Shown in pieces: positions 9,708-18,247 of a DNA stretch of 64,000 bases; within the stretch, counting starts at the first letter, position 1, and every line of letters starts with the position of its first letter. Made by a program: the position numbers and the translations under genes. Origin of the DNA: an uncultured Eubacterium sp. (GTDB taxonomy: Bacteria > Bacillota > Clostridia > Oscillospirales > Acutalibacteraceae). The DNA lies in contig CAKSWS010000005.1 in NCBI GenBank assembly GCA_934512155.1, positions 8,753 through 72,752 of the forward strand. The letters run 5' to 3'. The notes beneath the pieces are model-generated. The model was not told where the DNA came from and searched no databases. It worked only from the letters and a program-made list of their open reading frames with translations.

Positions 9708-9730
9708 TACAGAAGTTGAAAATTTTACAA

Positions 9731-11851
9731 TCAGTGAAATTTGTTTAATTTTGCGGCAATAACGCTCATATCGTCTTCTTTTTTGTCTTTCATATTGTTT
9801 TTTGCCTGCTGCAAAATCGTGTTTGCAATTTCTTGGGGCGGCAGGTCATTGATTCCGGAAAGCAAAAGCGAAAGCCAGTTTGTTTCGTTTTCTGCAATAC
9901 CGTCGCTTGTTAAAACAACTACATCGCCTTCACTTAAAACGGCGGTGCGTTTTGCAAATTCTATTCCACGCAATATTCCTGCCGGCATAGATGTTAATTC
10001 GCATTTTGTAACGGTGCCGTTTTTAATAATGTACGATGCCGGCGCTCCTGCTTTGTAAAAATCTGTTTTGCCTGTAAACAAATCAACTCCGGCACAGTCT
10101 AATGTTGCCAAACTTTCTTCGTTTGATTTTACAAGCAGTGCACAGTTAACAATTTTCAGTGCCGTGTCAAATCCAAAACCGGCAGCCAAAAGTTTTGAAA
10201 GTAACCCTGCCCCCATTGCTCCGTCCAGTGCTGCTCTTCCGCCTTTTCCCATGCCGTCACTGATAATCATAATGCTTCTGCCCCTGCCGTCATTAATTGT
10301 TTTAACGGTGTCGCCGCACAGGTTCCCCTCTGCACTGTGCTGGGCAAATCCTATTTCCAGGCGGTAATTTGGTTTTTCGGAAAATGAAATAATTGAATCG
10401 TCTTTAAAATGTGTAACTCTGCCTTTTTCAAAATATCTGCCGCAGCACTTTGAAATTTCTTTTTGCAATTTGGGGTTTGAAAGGGCGTTTTCTTTTTCTT
10501 CTGTTAAAATTTCCACCCTCATTCTGTTAAAACTGTCTACAATTACTGAAATATTTTTTGGGTAAATTTCATGTTCACCTAACAGGTGGCGAATTTTGCC
10601 GGCCGAAACAGTGTCAAATTGCTCTGCTTCGTCATATTCCTTTGCCAAATCCGTAAGCATGTCAGCTATTGAAAAAAATTGGTCAGAGGCAATCATACGA
10701 ATTTCGTTTGTTTTTTCATTAATAATTTGGTTTGTAATATATTCGGTTTCAGTTAAATTGCTTTTGTTTTCGGCAAAGTTTTTTTCATTAACGGCATTTA
10801 TTTTTTCACGCACTTCGTTAACGCTTTCACTTATATAATTAACTGCTCCGGCGGCAAAACGAAGCCTCATAACAAGGCTTTGCCTAAGTGAACCGTCAGG
10901 TGTAATATCTGCACCGTCGTGAAAAAAACGTTCTGCTTTTTCTGCAAGAACCGGCGGAATAATTGAAAAAAGAGCACATCCTATAAGCGTTTCTATAAAA
11001 ACAGGCAGTGCGACTTCCGAACCTGAAGCTACGCAAAATAATGCCGTTGAAAGTAAAAAGGAAACAGCAGCAGCCAAACTGCCGAATGGGCAGAAAAGAG
11101 ATGCTAAAAGTGCGGAAAAGCCATATGCTCCTGTAATAAAAACGGCGTCGTTTGCCGTTATTCCCAATACAAATCCTAAGGCAAGAGCAAGCATAATTCC
11201 GTTTTTTGAGCCTGAAAAGCGTAAAATAATCAGTGTTGCGGCAACGGCAATAATTCTTATCGGTACAATGCCGTTAACGTTTAGCCGTGAAAGGCTCATA
11301 AATATTATTGAAAGTGAAATTACAATACAAGTAACATCTGCCGTGGGCAGTGCTTTAAGGTGAAATCTTTTAAATCCTGCGTTAAGTGCCTTAAAAAAGA
11401 AAAATGCTCCACCTGCGCCTAAAATCGCTTCGCCGGCTGTAAGGGCGTATTCTGCGGCAGGGGCACTGTTTTTTAAATTAACAACAATTCCGGTAGCACT
11501 TAAAGATAAAAACGAAATAACCATAGGCATGACAGGGCTGTTTTTGCTTTTTGCCAAAATCATAGCCAGTGTGCCAAGCAGTGCAATAACAACGGTTATG
11601 CCGTATCTTGCAAAGTTTTCGGGGTGAAAAAGCAAATATCCCAGCGCACTGCCAAGTGCGGTATAAATAAATTCGTTTTTCTTTGAAACGCAAATCAAAG
11701 AAACGGCGAAGGGGCAAATGTTGCCAAAGCTGTTGCTTAAACACAATATAAATCCTGCGGCAAAAAAACCAATGCTTTTTAAATTGGATAATATTTGCGG
11801 GTTTTTTAAGCTGCTTTTTATTCTTCGACTTTTTTTAACGGTAGATTTCAT
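9731..11851 (-). CDS. spoIIE: Stage II sporulation protein E (SpoIIE) phosphatase
   Basis: SpoIIE is the polar-septum membrane phosphatase that dephosphorylates SpoIIAA and so releases sigma-F in the forespore. The 706-residue protein has about ten membrane helices in residues 25-320, a linker/oligomerisation region (about 320-500) and a C-terminal PP2C domain (about 505-704). Metal-binding motifs are visible: GDTVK, ISDGMGKGGRAA, DCAGVDLFTG and TSDGIAENE. It is shorter than the 827 residues of Bacillus, mainly in the linker. The ATG at 11851 follows AAAGGATG. Its presence marks the organism as a spore former or a recent descendant of one. The promoter layout at 11884-11916 points to Spo0A control. 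Confidence 0.96.
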   Translation of the reverse strand: MKSTVKKSRRIKSSLKNPQILSNLKSIGFFAAGFILCLSNSFGNICPFAVSLICVSKKNEFIYTALGSALGYLLFHPENFARYGITVVIALLGTLAMILAKSKNSPVMPMVISFLSLSATGIVVNLKNSAPAAEYALTAGEAILGAGGAFFFFKALNAGFKRFHLKALPTADVTCIVISLSIIFMSLSRLNVNGIVPIRIIAVAATLIILRFSGSKNGIMLALALGFVLGITANDAVFITGAYGFSALLASLFCPFGSLAAAVSFLLSTALFCVASGSEVALPVFIETLIGCALFSIIPPVLAEKAERFFHDGADITPDGSLRQSLVMRLRFAAGAVNYISESVNEVREKINAVNEKNFAENKSNLTETEYITNQIINEKTNEIRMIASDQFFSIADMLTDLAKEYDEAEQFDTVSAGKIRHLLGEHEIYPKNISVIVDSFNRMRVEILTEEKENALSNPKLQKEISKCCGRYFEKGRVTHFKDDSIISFSEKPNYRLEIGFAQHSAEGNLCGDTVKTINDGRGRSIMIISDGMGKGGRAALDGAMGAGLLSKLLAAGFGFDTALKIVNCALLVKSNEESLATLDCAGVDLFTGKTDFYKAGAPASYIIKNGTVTKCELTSMPAGILRGIEFAKRTAVLSEGDVVVLTSDGIAENETNWLSLLLSGINDLPPQEIANTILQQAKNNMKDKKEDDMSVIAAKLNKFH

Positions 11852-11883
11852 TTTTACACATCCTTTGTTTGTATGCAGGATTA

Positions 11884-11916
11884 ATTATATAAAAATAAAA
11901 TCAAAAAATTTGTCAT
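11884..11916 (-). promoter_or_regulatory. Candidate Spo0A-dependent promoter of spoIIE
   Basis: On the minus strand ATGACA (11911-11916) and TATAAT (11884-11889) are separated by 21 nt, far from the usual 17 but equal to the long spacing known at Bacillus subtilis spoIIE, which sigma-A can use only with Spo0A-P. A 0A-box-like AGGCGAA (plus strand, about 11924-11930; consensus TGNCGAA) lies just upstream of the -35-like element. Confidence 0.55.
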
Positions 11917-11963
11917 TTGAAGTAGGCGAATCGGTTTAAATTTTTTATAAGAAGGTTAAAAAT

Positions 11964-11994
11964 AAAACCGCCTATGCGAAAGCGTGGCGGTTTT
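11964..11994 (-). terminator. Terminator of the 12038-12715 membrane protein gene
   Basis: Stem AAAACCGCC/GGCGGTTTT extended by ATGC/GCGT around a GAAA-type tetraloop; on the minus strand it is followed by TTTTATTTTT. Confidence 0.88.
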
Positions 11995-12037
11995 ACAAAT
12001 GTTAAGGAGGGAAAAACGAGTGCTTTTGGTTAAGCGC

Positions 12038-12715
12038 TTATCTCTTTTTCTTTTTGTTTCTTAAAATAATCATAAAAATCATACCTGCAATACCGCCGGC
12101 GGCATTCATCATCATATCGGTCATTGTGTCTACCAACCCTAAATAGCCGTATTCGCCGTGGTATTTTGAAATATCAAATATTTCTGTTTCAGGACCGAAT
12201 TTTGAAAGTTGCAGGTTTGTTCCGTGCAGGCTGTCCATTAAAAATTCGTAAAATTCCCAGCCAACGGCAATGGAAAGGGCAAACATTATGGCAAACAAAG
12301 CGGCAAGTGTTGCGGCGCATTGTCCCTTTTTGCGTTGAATAATACATGCAAAATCGTAGCCAAATACGGCGCATACAAAGCCTGAAAGTATATGCATAAA
12401 GTTATCAAACCAAGAAATCTTATCAAATAATCCGAAATATGAGCCAAAAACAATACCAATAAATATTATTAAGTTAAGCATTGTTTGTGAGAGCGGCGGC
12501 ACATCCTCTATAAAACTGCCGTTGCCGAAAACCTGAAACATATCCCAAAGATGAGTAAAGATAAAGCAAAATACAGATTCAAATCCCATAACAACATCGC
12601 CTGTGATAAAAGAATAGGCGGCGCAAATTATCATTGCAATTCGCACAATAATCCAAAATGCAAATTGTGCTTTCGGAATTTTGTTTACAGGGTCTTTTTT
12701 TATTTTATAAGCCAT
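12038..12715 (-). CDS. Multi-pass membrane protein, DUF2238/YjdF-like
   Basis: A 225-residue integral membrane protein with about six hydrophobic segments and a basic C-terminus (RNKKKKR). Conserved polar residues sit in or near membrane segments: DNFMHILSGF, VGWEFYEFLMD and LVDTMTDMMMNAAGG. That spacing of D..H, WE..E and D..DM resembles the DUF2238/YjdF family of inner-membrane proteins of unknown function; the family call is from memory of motifs. The start is the ATG at 12715, which has AAAGGA 7 nt upstream; a longer frame to 12772 would overlap the -35 box. It is transcribed alone between a clear promoter and a clear terminator. Confidence 0.75.
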   Translation of the reverse strand: MAYKIKKDPVNKIPKAQFAFWIIVRIAMIICAAYSFITGDVVMGFESVFCFIFTHLWDMFQVFGNGSFIEDVPPLSQTMLNLIIFIGIVFGSYFGLFDKISWFDNFMHILSGFVCAVFGYDFACIIQRKKGQCAATLAALFAIMFALSIAVGWEFYEFLMDSLHGTNLQLSKFGPETEIFDISKYHGEYGYLGLVDTMTDMMMNAAGGIAGMIFMIILRNKKKKR

Positions 12716-12744
12716 AAAAAGTTCCTTTAAAGTTAATTTTTTAT

Positions 12745-12772
12745 ATAATAGCACACTGACGAAAAATGTCAA
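12745..12772 (-). promoter_or_regulatory. Promoter of the 12038-12715 gene
   Basis: Minus strand TTGACA (12767-12772), 16-nt spacer, TATTAT (12745-12750). It fixes the start at 12715. Confidence 0.78.
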
Positions 12773-12818
12773 ACAAATTAACGGGTTATAAACAAATAAT
12801 AAAATTAATTTTTTTATG

Positions 12819-12847
12819 TTGCAAATTTATGTGAAATTTAATACAAT
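12819..12847 (+). promoter_or_regulatory. Promoter of the acyl-CoA ligase gene
   Basis: TTGCAA (12819-12824), 17-nt spacer, TACAAT (12842-12847), giving a leader of about 35 nt before the ATG at 12890. Confidence 0.68.
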
Positions 12848-12889
12848 AAACACCGCTGAATGATTAAAAATTATTTATGAGGTTAAATT

Positions 12890-14569
12890 ATGATTGAATA
12901 CACAACAAAATATGATGTAAGAACCACAATGTATCAGCAGTTTGAAAAATCTGCCAAGGAAAGAGGCAATAATTCTTGCCTTTATTATTACCATAATGAA
13001 CTTAGTTGGAACGAAACTGCGGATATGATTGATAAATGTGCCGCAGCTCTTGTGGCAAACGGTGTAAAAAAAGACGACCGTGTTGTTATTTGTCTTCCTA
13101 ATATGCCGCAGTGTATTGCCGCAATTTATGCTGTAAATAAAATCGGTGCAGTTGCGTCAATGCTTCATCCTCTTTCTGTTAAAAGCGAGGCTGATTATAC
13201 AATAAATCTTGTTGGTGCAAAATTTGCTTTTTGTTTTGATGTATCAGAAAAAGCATTTGCAGAAAATCCTGATTTAACAGTTGTTAAATGCAGAACGGCA
13301 CAATATTTTCCAAAATCACTTTTCGGCTTGGCCGCAAATCTTACATATAAAAAGAAAATTAAAGGCAACACTGCTCCGGCAACAAATGTTAAAAAACTTA
13401 TTGATTTTGCTGATTTTCTTAAAGAAGGCGAGGCTTATATTAAAGAAAACGGCGTTCCCGAAACCGCAACTGATTCTCTTGCAACAGCCGCAATTATGAT
13501 GACAGGCGGCACAACAGGTAATCCAAAGGGCGTTATGCTTACTTCGGAAGCAATTAACAACCTCTCATATCAGCTTGTAGATGTTGTTACAGAAGTTTTG
13601 AAAATGGAAATTGACCAGGATAACGACGGTATGTTAACAGCTCTTCCCGTATTCCACGGTTTCGGTTTTGCACTTTGCATGCACGTTTCAATGTGCGTTG
13701 GTATGGCACAATCGCTTTTCCCGCAGTTTGATGCAAAAATGTGCAGTGATGCAATTAAAAAATATCATCTTAACTATATATTCGGCGTTCCTGATTTCTT
13801 TGAAAAGGTTTACAAAGCAGGCTACCTTAAAGGCATTGATATGAGTTCAATGAAACTTATCGGCTCCGGCGGCGACGTTGTTCCTTATTCTCTTACCGAG
13901 AAGATGGACAGATTGCTTAAAGATAACGGTGCAAAATGCCACTTTGTTTCCGGCTACGGTTTAACGGAATGTGTAACAGTTTGCACATTTACAGACCCAC
14001 GCCGTGAAGCACCTCAAGGCTGCATAGGTGTTCCTTGCTATAATGTTGAATGTATGACGGTTAAGCCGGGTACAACAGAAAAATGCGAGGGCGAAGACGG
14101 TGAACTTTGTATTTACGCTCCCACAATTATGCAGGGATATTATAACGACCCTGAGGAAACGGAAAAGGTTCTTGTTAAGCATGAAGACGGCAGAGTTTGG
14201 CTTCATTCCGGTGATATGTGCTTTATTGATGAAAAAGGCGATATTTATTACCGTCAACGTTTAAAGAGAGTTTATAAAATCAGCGGCTACCTTGTTTATC
14301 CTTCATTTATTGAGGAATCATACAGAGCAATGTCTGAAATTTATGATTGCTGTGTTATTGGCAAGGAAGACGGCGGAAAAACAATGCTTAAACTTTTTGT
14401 TGTTAAAAATAAAAAATTTGCAAATGATGATGAGGCAGAACTTATTGCTAAGATTAAGCACTTCGGCGAACAAAATCTTTCAAAATGGTCTGTTCCGAGA
14501 GAAATTGTATTTATCGACGAACTTCCGAGAACTAAAGTCGGCAAGGTAGACTTTAAGGTGCTTAACTGA
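12890..14569 (+). CDS. AMP-dependent acyl-CoA synthetase/ligase
   Basis: A 559-residue member of the ANL adenylating superfamily, closest in layout to long- and medium-chain fatty acid CoA ligases. It should activate a carboxylic acid with ATP to an acyl-adenylate and transfer it to CoA. MMTGGTTGNPKGVML (about residues 202-216) is the P-loop A3 motif, GYGLTE (about 354-359) is A5, HSGDMCFID holds the ATP-binding Asp, and the C-terminal lid has the hinge RLKRVYKISGYLVYP and the catalytic Lys in TKVGKVDF. No membrane segment or carrier-protein domain is present. The substrate is unknown. Transcribed alone. GAGG precedes the ATG by 7 nt. Confidence 0.9.
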   Translation: MIEYTTKYDVRTTMYQQFEKSAKERGNNSCLYYYHNELSWNETADMIDKCAAALVANGVKKDDRVVICLPNMPQCIAAIYAVNKIGAVASMLHPLSVKSEADYTINLVGAKFAFCFDVSEKAFAENPDLTVVKCRTAQYFPKSLFGLAANLTYKKKIKGNTAPATNVKKLIDFADFLKEGEAYIKENGVPETATDSLATAAIMMTGGTTGNPKGVMLTSEAINNLSYQLVDVVTEVLKMEIDQDNDGMLTALPVFHGFGFALCMHVSMCVGMAQSLFPQFDAKMCSDAIKKYHLNYIFGVPDFFEKVYKAGYLKGIDMSSMKLIGSGGDVVPYSLTEKMDRLLKDNGAKCHFVSGYGLTECVTVCTFTDPRREAPQGCIGVPCYNVECMTVKPGTTEKCEGEDGELCIYAPTIMQGYYNDPEETEKVLVKHEDGRVWLHSGDMCFIDEKGDIYYRQRLKRVYKISGYLVYPSFIEESYRAMSEIYDCCVIGKEDGGKTMLKLFVVKNKKFANDDEAELIAKIKHFGEQNLSKWSVPREIVFIDELPRTKVGKVDFKVLN

Positions 14570-14583
14570 TTAACATTTAATTA

Positions 14584-14615
14584 AAACCGCTTTTCTTTTG
14601 AAAGGCGGTTTTTTG
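14584..14615 (+). terminator. Terminator of the acyl-CoA ligase gene
   Basis: Stem AACCGCTTTTC/GAAAGGCGGTT (one G-T pair) followed by T6. Confidence 0.88.
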
Positions 14616-14662
14616 TAATATAAAATATTTGTTTAATTTTACAAATTACATAAAGATTGCGC

Positions 14663-14692
14663 TTGACAGATGTGTTATTATATTACTTGTAA
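14663..14692 (+). promoter_or_regulatory. Probable promoter of the CobW-type gene
   Basis: TTGACA at 14663-14668 with a weaker TTGTAA at 14687-14692 (18-nt spacer). An upstream ATG at 14670 falls inside this promoter, supporting translation from 14724. Confidence 0.5.
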
Positions 14693-14723
14693 AAAATATT
14701 ATTTGCGGAAAGGCAGTGCTTTT

Positions 14724-15929
14724 ATGACTAAAAATAAAAAATTAGTTCCCGTTTCGCTTTTAACGGGTTATTTGGGTTCAGGTAAAACCACTCTTTTAAA
14801 TCATATTTTATCAAATCAGCAAGGCTACAAGGTAGCGGTTATTGTTAATGATATAGGTGAAGTAAATATTGACGCTTCGCTAATTCAAAAGGGCGGCGCA
14901 GTAACAGAGCAGGATGAAAACCTTGTTCCGCTTTCAAATGGTTGTATTTGCTGTACGCTTAAAGTTGATTTAATGAAGCAAATTATTAATCTTGCTCAAA
15001 GCGGCAGGTTTGATTATATTCTTATTGAGGCTTCGGGCATTTGTGAGCCGGGTCCTATTGCAGGCTCTATCTGTATGCTTGACGGCACGGACAAGCGTTC
15101 AAAAATCCCCGCTGTTGCTTATCTTGACAGTATTACAACGGTTGTAGACGTAAAGCGTATGGCAGATGAATTCGGCAGCGGTGATTCTCTTTTAAAAGGG
15201 GATTTGGAAGAAGACGATATTGAAAATCTTTTAATTGAGCAAATTGAGTATTGCACTACTATTGTGCTTAATAAAATAGATGAGGTTTCAGACGAAGACA
15301 AGGCAAAGGTTTTGGCTGTTATTAAGGCTCTTCAGCCTGATGCTGAAATTATTGAAACAACTTTCGGCAGTGTTGAAGTTGGCAAAATCCTTTCAACAGG
15401 AAAATTCGATTATGAAAAAATTCTTGAAAGCCCCGGTTGGATGAAAGCAATGTCAAGCCATAATGAAGACGATGACGATGATGATGACCACGATGAGCAT
15501 CATCATGATGAACACGAACATCACCATCATCACCATGACCATGAGCATGGCGAAACAGAGGAATACGGTATTTCAACATTTGTTTATGAAAATGTTAAAC
15601 CTCTTTCAAAAGAAAAGTTTGAACAATTTGTTTTTGGCAAATGGCCAAAACAGGTTATTCGTGCAAAGGGTATTTTTTGGATTAAGGAAGATCCTGATAC
15701 AGCTTATGTTTTTGAGCAAAGCGGTAAACAAAAAACCGCCACGAGTGACGGTAAATGGATTGCTTGCTATCCTGAAATTCAAAGAAAAATGATTTTAAAA
15801 ATGAATCCCGACATTGCCGCTGCTTGGCATCCTGTTTACGGCGACAGGGTTAATAAAATTGTTTTTATCGGAAAGGATATGGATAAAAAATCAATTATAG
15901 CCCAGCTTAATAACTGCTTGGCAGAGTAA
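14724..15929 (+). CDS. CobW/G3E-family GTPase, putative zinc or other metal chaperone
   Basis: A 401-residue P-loop GTPase of the G3E/COG0523 family that delivers metals to client proteins. GYLGSGKTT (residues 15-23) is Walker A, GCICC (Cys74, Cys76, Cys77) is the family CxCC metal site, ASGICEPGP and LNKIDE complete the GTPase core, and a CobW C-terminal domain lies at about 290-398. Between the domains a strongly acidic and His-rich segment (about residues 245-285, runs of Asp then His) is a probable metal sponge. No cobalamin gene is nearby, so a zinc role (ZNG1/YciC-like) is at least as likely as cobalt; no Zur site was recognised. The start is ATG 14724, with GGAAAGG upstream. Confidence 0.92.
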   Translation: MTKNKKLVPVSLLTGYLGSGKTTLLNHILSNQQGYKVAVIVNDIGEVNIDASLIQKGGAVTEQDENLVPLSNGCICCTLKVDLMKQIINLAQSGRFDYILIEASGICEPGPIAGSICMLDGTDKRSKIPAVAYLDSITTVVDVKRMADEFGSGDSLLKGDLEEDDIENLLIEQIEYCTTIVLNKIDEVSDEDKAKVLAVIKALQPDAEIIETTFGSVEVGKILSTGKFDYEKILESPGWMKAMSSHNEDDDDDDDHDEHHHDEHEHHHHHHDHEHGETEEYGISTFVYENVKPLSKEKFEQFVFGKWPKQVIRAKGIFWIKEDPDTAYVFEQSGKQKTATSDGKWIACYPEIQRKMILKMNPDIAAAWHPVYGDRVNKIVFIGKDMDKKSIIAQLNNCLAE

Positions 15930-15937
15930 TAACAATT

Positions 15938-15966
15938 AAAGCCTCTCTTTAAGAGAGGCTTTTTTG
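15938..15966 (+). terminator. Terminator of the CobW-type gene
   Basis: Stem AAGCCTCTC/GAGAGGCTT followed by T6, between two convergent genes; the minus-strand side has only a weak T-tract. Confidence 0.88.
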
Positions 15967-15984
15967 TTTGAAAATATATAATTT

Positions 15985-17355
15985 TTACAGTCCTAAAATT
16001 ACTTCTACAAAGCCGATGTAAACAAGAAGTGAAACGGCGTCTACTATTGTGGTAATAAACGGGCTTGCCATAACGGCAGGGTCAAACCCCAGTCGCTTTG
16101 CTATAATCGGCAAAGCGCATCCTACAATTTTTGCACAAATTATTTCTACAAAAATCGTTAGTGAAACAACAAGAGCAATAATAACCGTTATTTGGTCTGA
16201 ACCTAAAACAAGTCTGTCAAATAAAAGCAATTTAATAAAGCAAACAACGCCTAATGAAAGTCCGCAAACGGCGGCTACTCTTATTTCTTTCCAAATTACT
16301 TTGAAAATATCTTTCATTTGAATTTCGCCAAGGGAAAGAGCACGAATAATTGTAACGCTTGCCTGACTGCCTGAATTACCGCCTGTGTCCATAAGCATGG
16401 GAATAAAGGCTGTTAAAATGGCTGTGGATGCCAATTTGTCTTCAAAATTAGTTAAAATTTGGCTTGTAATTGTGGCAGAAACCATTAAAAGCATGAGCCA
16501 TGGAATTCTGTTTTTCCATGTTTCAAAAACGCTTGTTTTAAGGTATGGCTTGTCTGTAGGAACAATAGCAGCCATTTTTTGAATGTCTTCCGTGTTTTCT
16601 TCCTGAATAACGTCAATGGCATCGTCAACCGTAATAATTCCCACAAGTCTGTTTTCCATATCAACAACAGGCAGTGCAAGAAAGTCATATTTTGAAAGCA
16701 TTTCGGATGCATATTCCTGGTCATCCAATGTATTAATGGAAATAACGTTTGTTTCCATTAAATCCTCAATATTGTCTTCATAATCGCTGAGCAGCAATTC
16801 TTTAACTGTTGTAACGCCGATAAGGTGGCGTGATGCGTCTGTTACATAGCAAGTGTAAATTGTTTCTTTGTCAACACCTGTGCGGCGAATTCGTTTAAAA
16901 GCGTCTTCAACCGTCATATCTTTTTTTAAATCCACAAACTCCGGTGTCATAATTGAGCCTGCGGAATCATCCGGGTATTTTAAAATTGTGTTAATTGCTT
17001 CTCTTGTTTCCTTGTCGGTGTTTTTCAAAATTCGCTTAACAATGGTTGCCGGCATTTCTTCAATAATATCTGCGGCATCGTCAATGTAAATTTCGTCAAG
17101 CACATCTTTAAGTTCCGTATCGGAAAAAGCACGAATCAGGTTTTCCTGTGTATCGCCGTCAAATTCAACAAATGTTTCGGCGGCGTTTTCTTTTGTAAGC
17201 ATTCTGAAAAGGAAAGTGCGCTCTCGTTCGTCAACCTCGTCAAGCAATCGGGCAATGTCTACCGGGTTCATTTCGTTAAGGCATCGTTTAAGATCGCTTA
17301 TATTGTGATTTTCACGAAAAATTTCAATGCATTCAAGCATTTCTTCAAGCACCAT
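15985..17355 (-). CDS. mgtE: Magnesium transporter MgtE
   Basis: A 456-residue Mg2+ channel of the MgtE family. The cytoplasmic N-domain (about residues 5-125) is a superhelical Mg2+ sensor rich in acidic residues (LLDEVDERER, DAADIIEEMP); two CBS domains follow (about 130-255); the membrane pore has five helices (about 280-455) including the signature FIPMLMDTGGNSGSQ. Mg2+ bound between the sensor and CBS domains closes the pore. GAAGGAGAG precedes the ATG. It is the last gene of the rpe-led minus-strand operon, 36 nt after the cadherin-like gene. Confidence 0.97.
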   Translation of the reverse strand: MVLEEMLECIEIFRENHNISDLKRCLNEMNPVDIARLLDEVDERERTFLFRMLTKENAAETFVEFDGDTQENLIRAFSDTELKDVLDEIYIDDAADIIEEMPATIVKRILKNTDKETREAINTILKYPDDSAGSIMTPEFVDLKKDMTVEDAFKRIRRTGVDKETIYTCYVTDASRHLIGVTTVKELLLSDYEDNIEDLMETNVISINTLDDQEYASEMLSKYDFLALPVVDMENRLVGIITVDDAIDVIQEENTEDIQKMAAIVPTDKPYLKTSVFETWKNRIPWLMLLMVSATITSQILTNFEDKLASTAILTAFIPMLMDTGGNSGSQASVTIIRALSLGEIQMKDIFKVIWKEIRVAAVCGLSLGVVCFIKLLLFDRLVLGSDQITVIIALVVSLTIFVEIICAKIVGCALPIIAKRLGFDPAVMASPFITTIVDAVSLLVYIGFVEVILGL

Positions 17356-17391
17356 AATATCACTCTCCTTCTTTTTATTACTTTTGCTTTG

Positions 17392-18240
17392 TTATTCAAC
17401 AGGGGTGTAAAATTCTTTTTCCTCACTGTCATAAGGGTTAACGGTAATTCGCTTCGTAATAAGCGCCAAAATAATTATAACCAAAATTCCGCCTATTACG
17501 GAAAGTGTAACTACGGCAAAAGCAGGCTTTTGGTAAAACAGTTCGCCGTTTACAAAGGAATCAAAATCGTCTTTGCTCATTTCCTCTTTAATTTCGGCTA
17601 CTGTTTTGTTAACTCTTTTAATTTTAAATTTGTAAATTTTTACTGTTCCGTCAGAAGCCGTAACGGTAAAATTAAAATCTGATTCCTGGCCTTCACGCAA
17701 CTGCATATTAAGCGGTGGGCAGTAGGCGTTAATGTCATCTGTAATCGGTGTAACCGTTAAATCGGTTAAATCTTTGGGAATATATAATTTGTAGTTTGTT
17801 GTGCTTTTGTCAAACCCCGGCTGTAATTCCCCGTATTCACATGAAATTCCCGCTAAATTGGCATTGCTGTTAATAACCGGTTCTGTTTTGTTTTTGTAGT
17901 TAAACGTGTAGATTACAGAACCGTTTTGAAAACTTAAAGTAACAGTTATTCCCGTTTGAACATTAAGCTCGTTGTATGTGTAATTTACAAACAAATTGGC
18001 GTTGCCGTTTACTTTGTAATCTTTTAAAGACGGACTTGCATTTTGGTTTGCCAAAATTAAATTGTATTCTGTTTTGTTTTGGTTAAAACCGCCTTCGATT
18101 TCACCGTTGTTAAATGAAATTTCGGTAATATACGGCACATTGTTAATCGGCACGCTGTCTGCACCGTAAACAGTTGCCGCACCTGCTGTTAAAACAGCGG
18201 CAATAAGCAGTGTAAAAACCGTTTTAAGTAATTTTTTCAT
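17392..18240 (-). CDS. Exported membrane-anchored protein with two cadherin-like beta-sandwich domains
   Basis: A 282-residue protein with an N-terminal signal peptide (MKKLLKTVFTLLIAAV... to about residue 28), two cadherin-like beta-sandwich domains of the PF12733 type (about 35-120 and 123-215; each has an xLxxIxxxxGxLxPxFxxxxxxYxLxV pattern) and a C-terminal membrane helix (about 240-262) with a short charged tail. It should sit on the outer face of the membrane. The start is ATG 18240, where the signal peptide begins; a TTG six codons upstream overlaps the previous gene. No strong ribosome site is present, so translation may be coupled to the upstream gene, which stops 7 nt away. Function unknown. 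Confidence 0.8.
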   Translation of the reverse strand: MKKLLKTVFTLLIAAVLTAGAATVYGADSVPINNVPYITEISFNNGEIEGGFNQNKTEYNLILANQNASPSLKDYKVNGNANLFVNYTYNELNVQTGITVTLSFQNGSVIYTFNYKNKTEPVINSNANLAGISCEYGELQPGFDKSTTNYKLYIPKDLTDLTVTPITDDINAYCPPLNMQLREGQESDFNFTVTASDGTVKIYKFKIKRVNKTVAEIKEEMSKDDFDSFVNGELFYQKPAFAVVTLSVIGGILVIIILALITKRITVNPYDSEEKEFYTPVE

Positions 18241-18247
18241 AGTTTTA

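Noticed and set aside
12716..12772. Longer N-terminus (start at 12772) for the minus-strand membrane protein
   Set aside because: It overlaps the TTGACA and TATTAT boxes of the gene's promoter; ATG 12715 has a good ribosome site.
15462..15560. His-rich CobW segment as a possible DNA repeat or artefact
   Set aside because: The frame stays open and His/Asp-rich linkers are common in this protein family.
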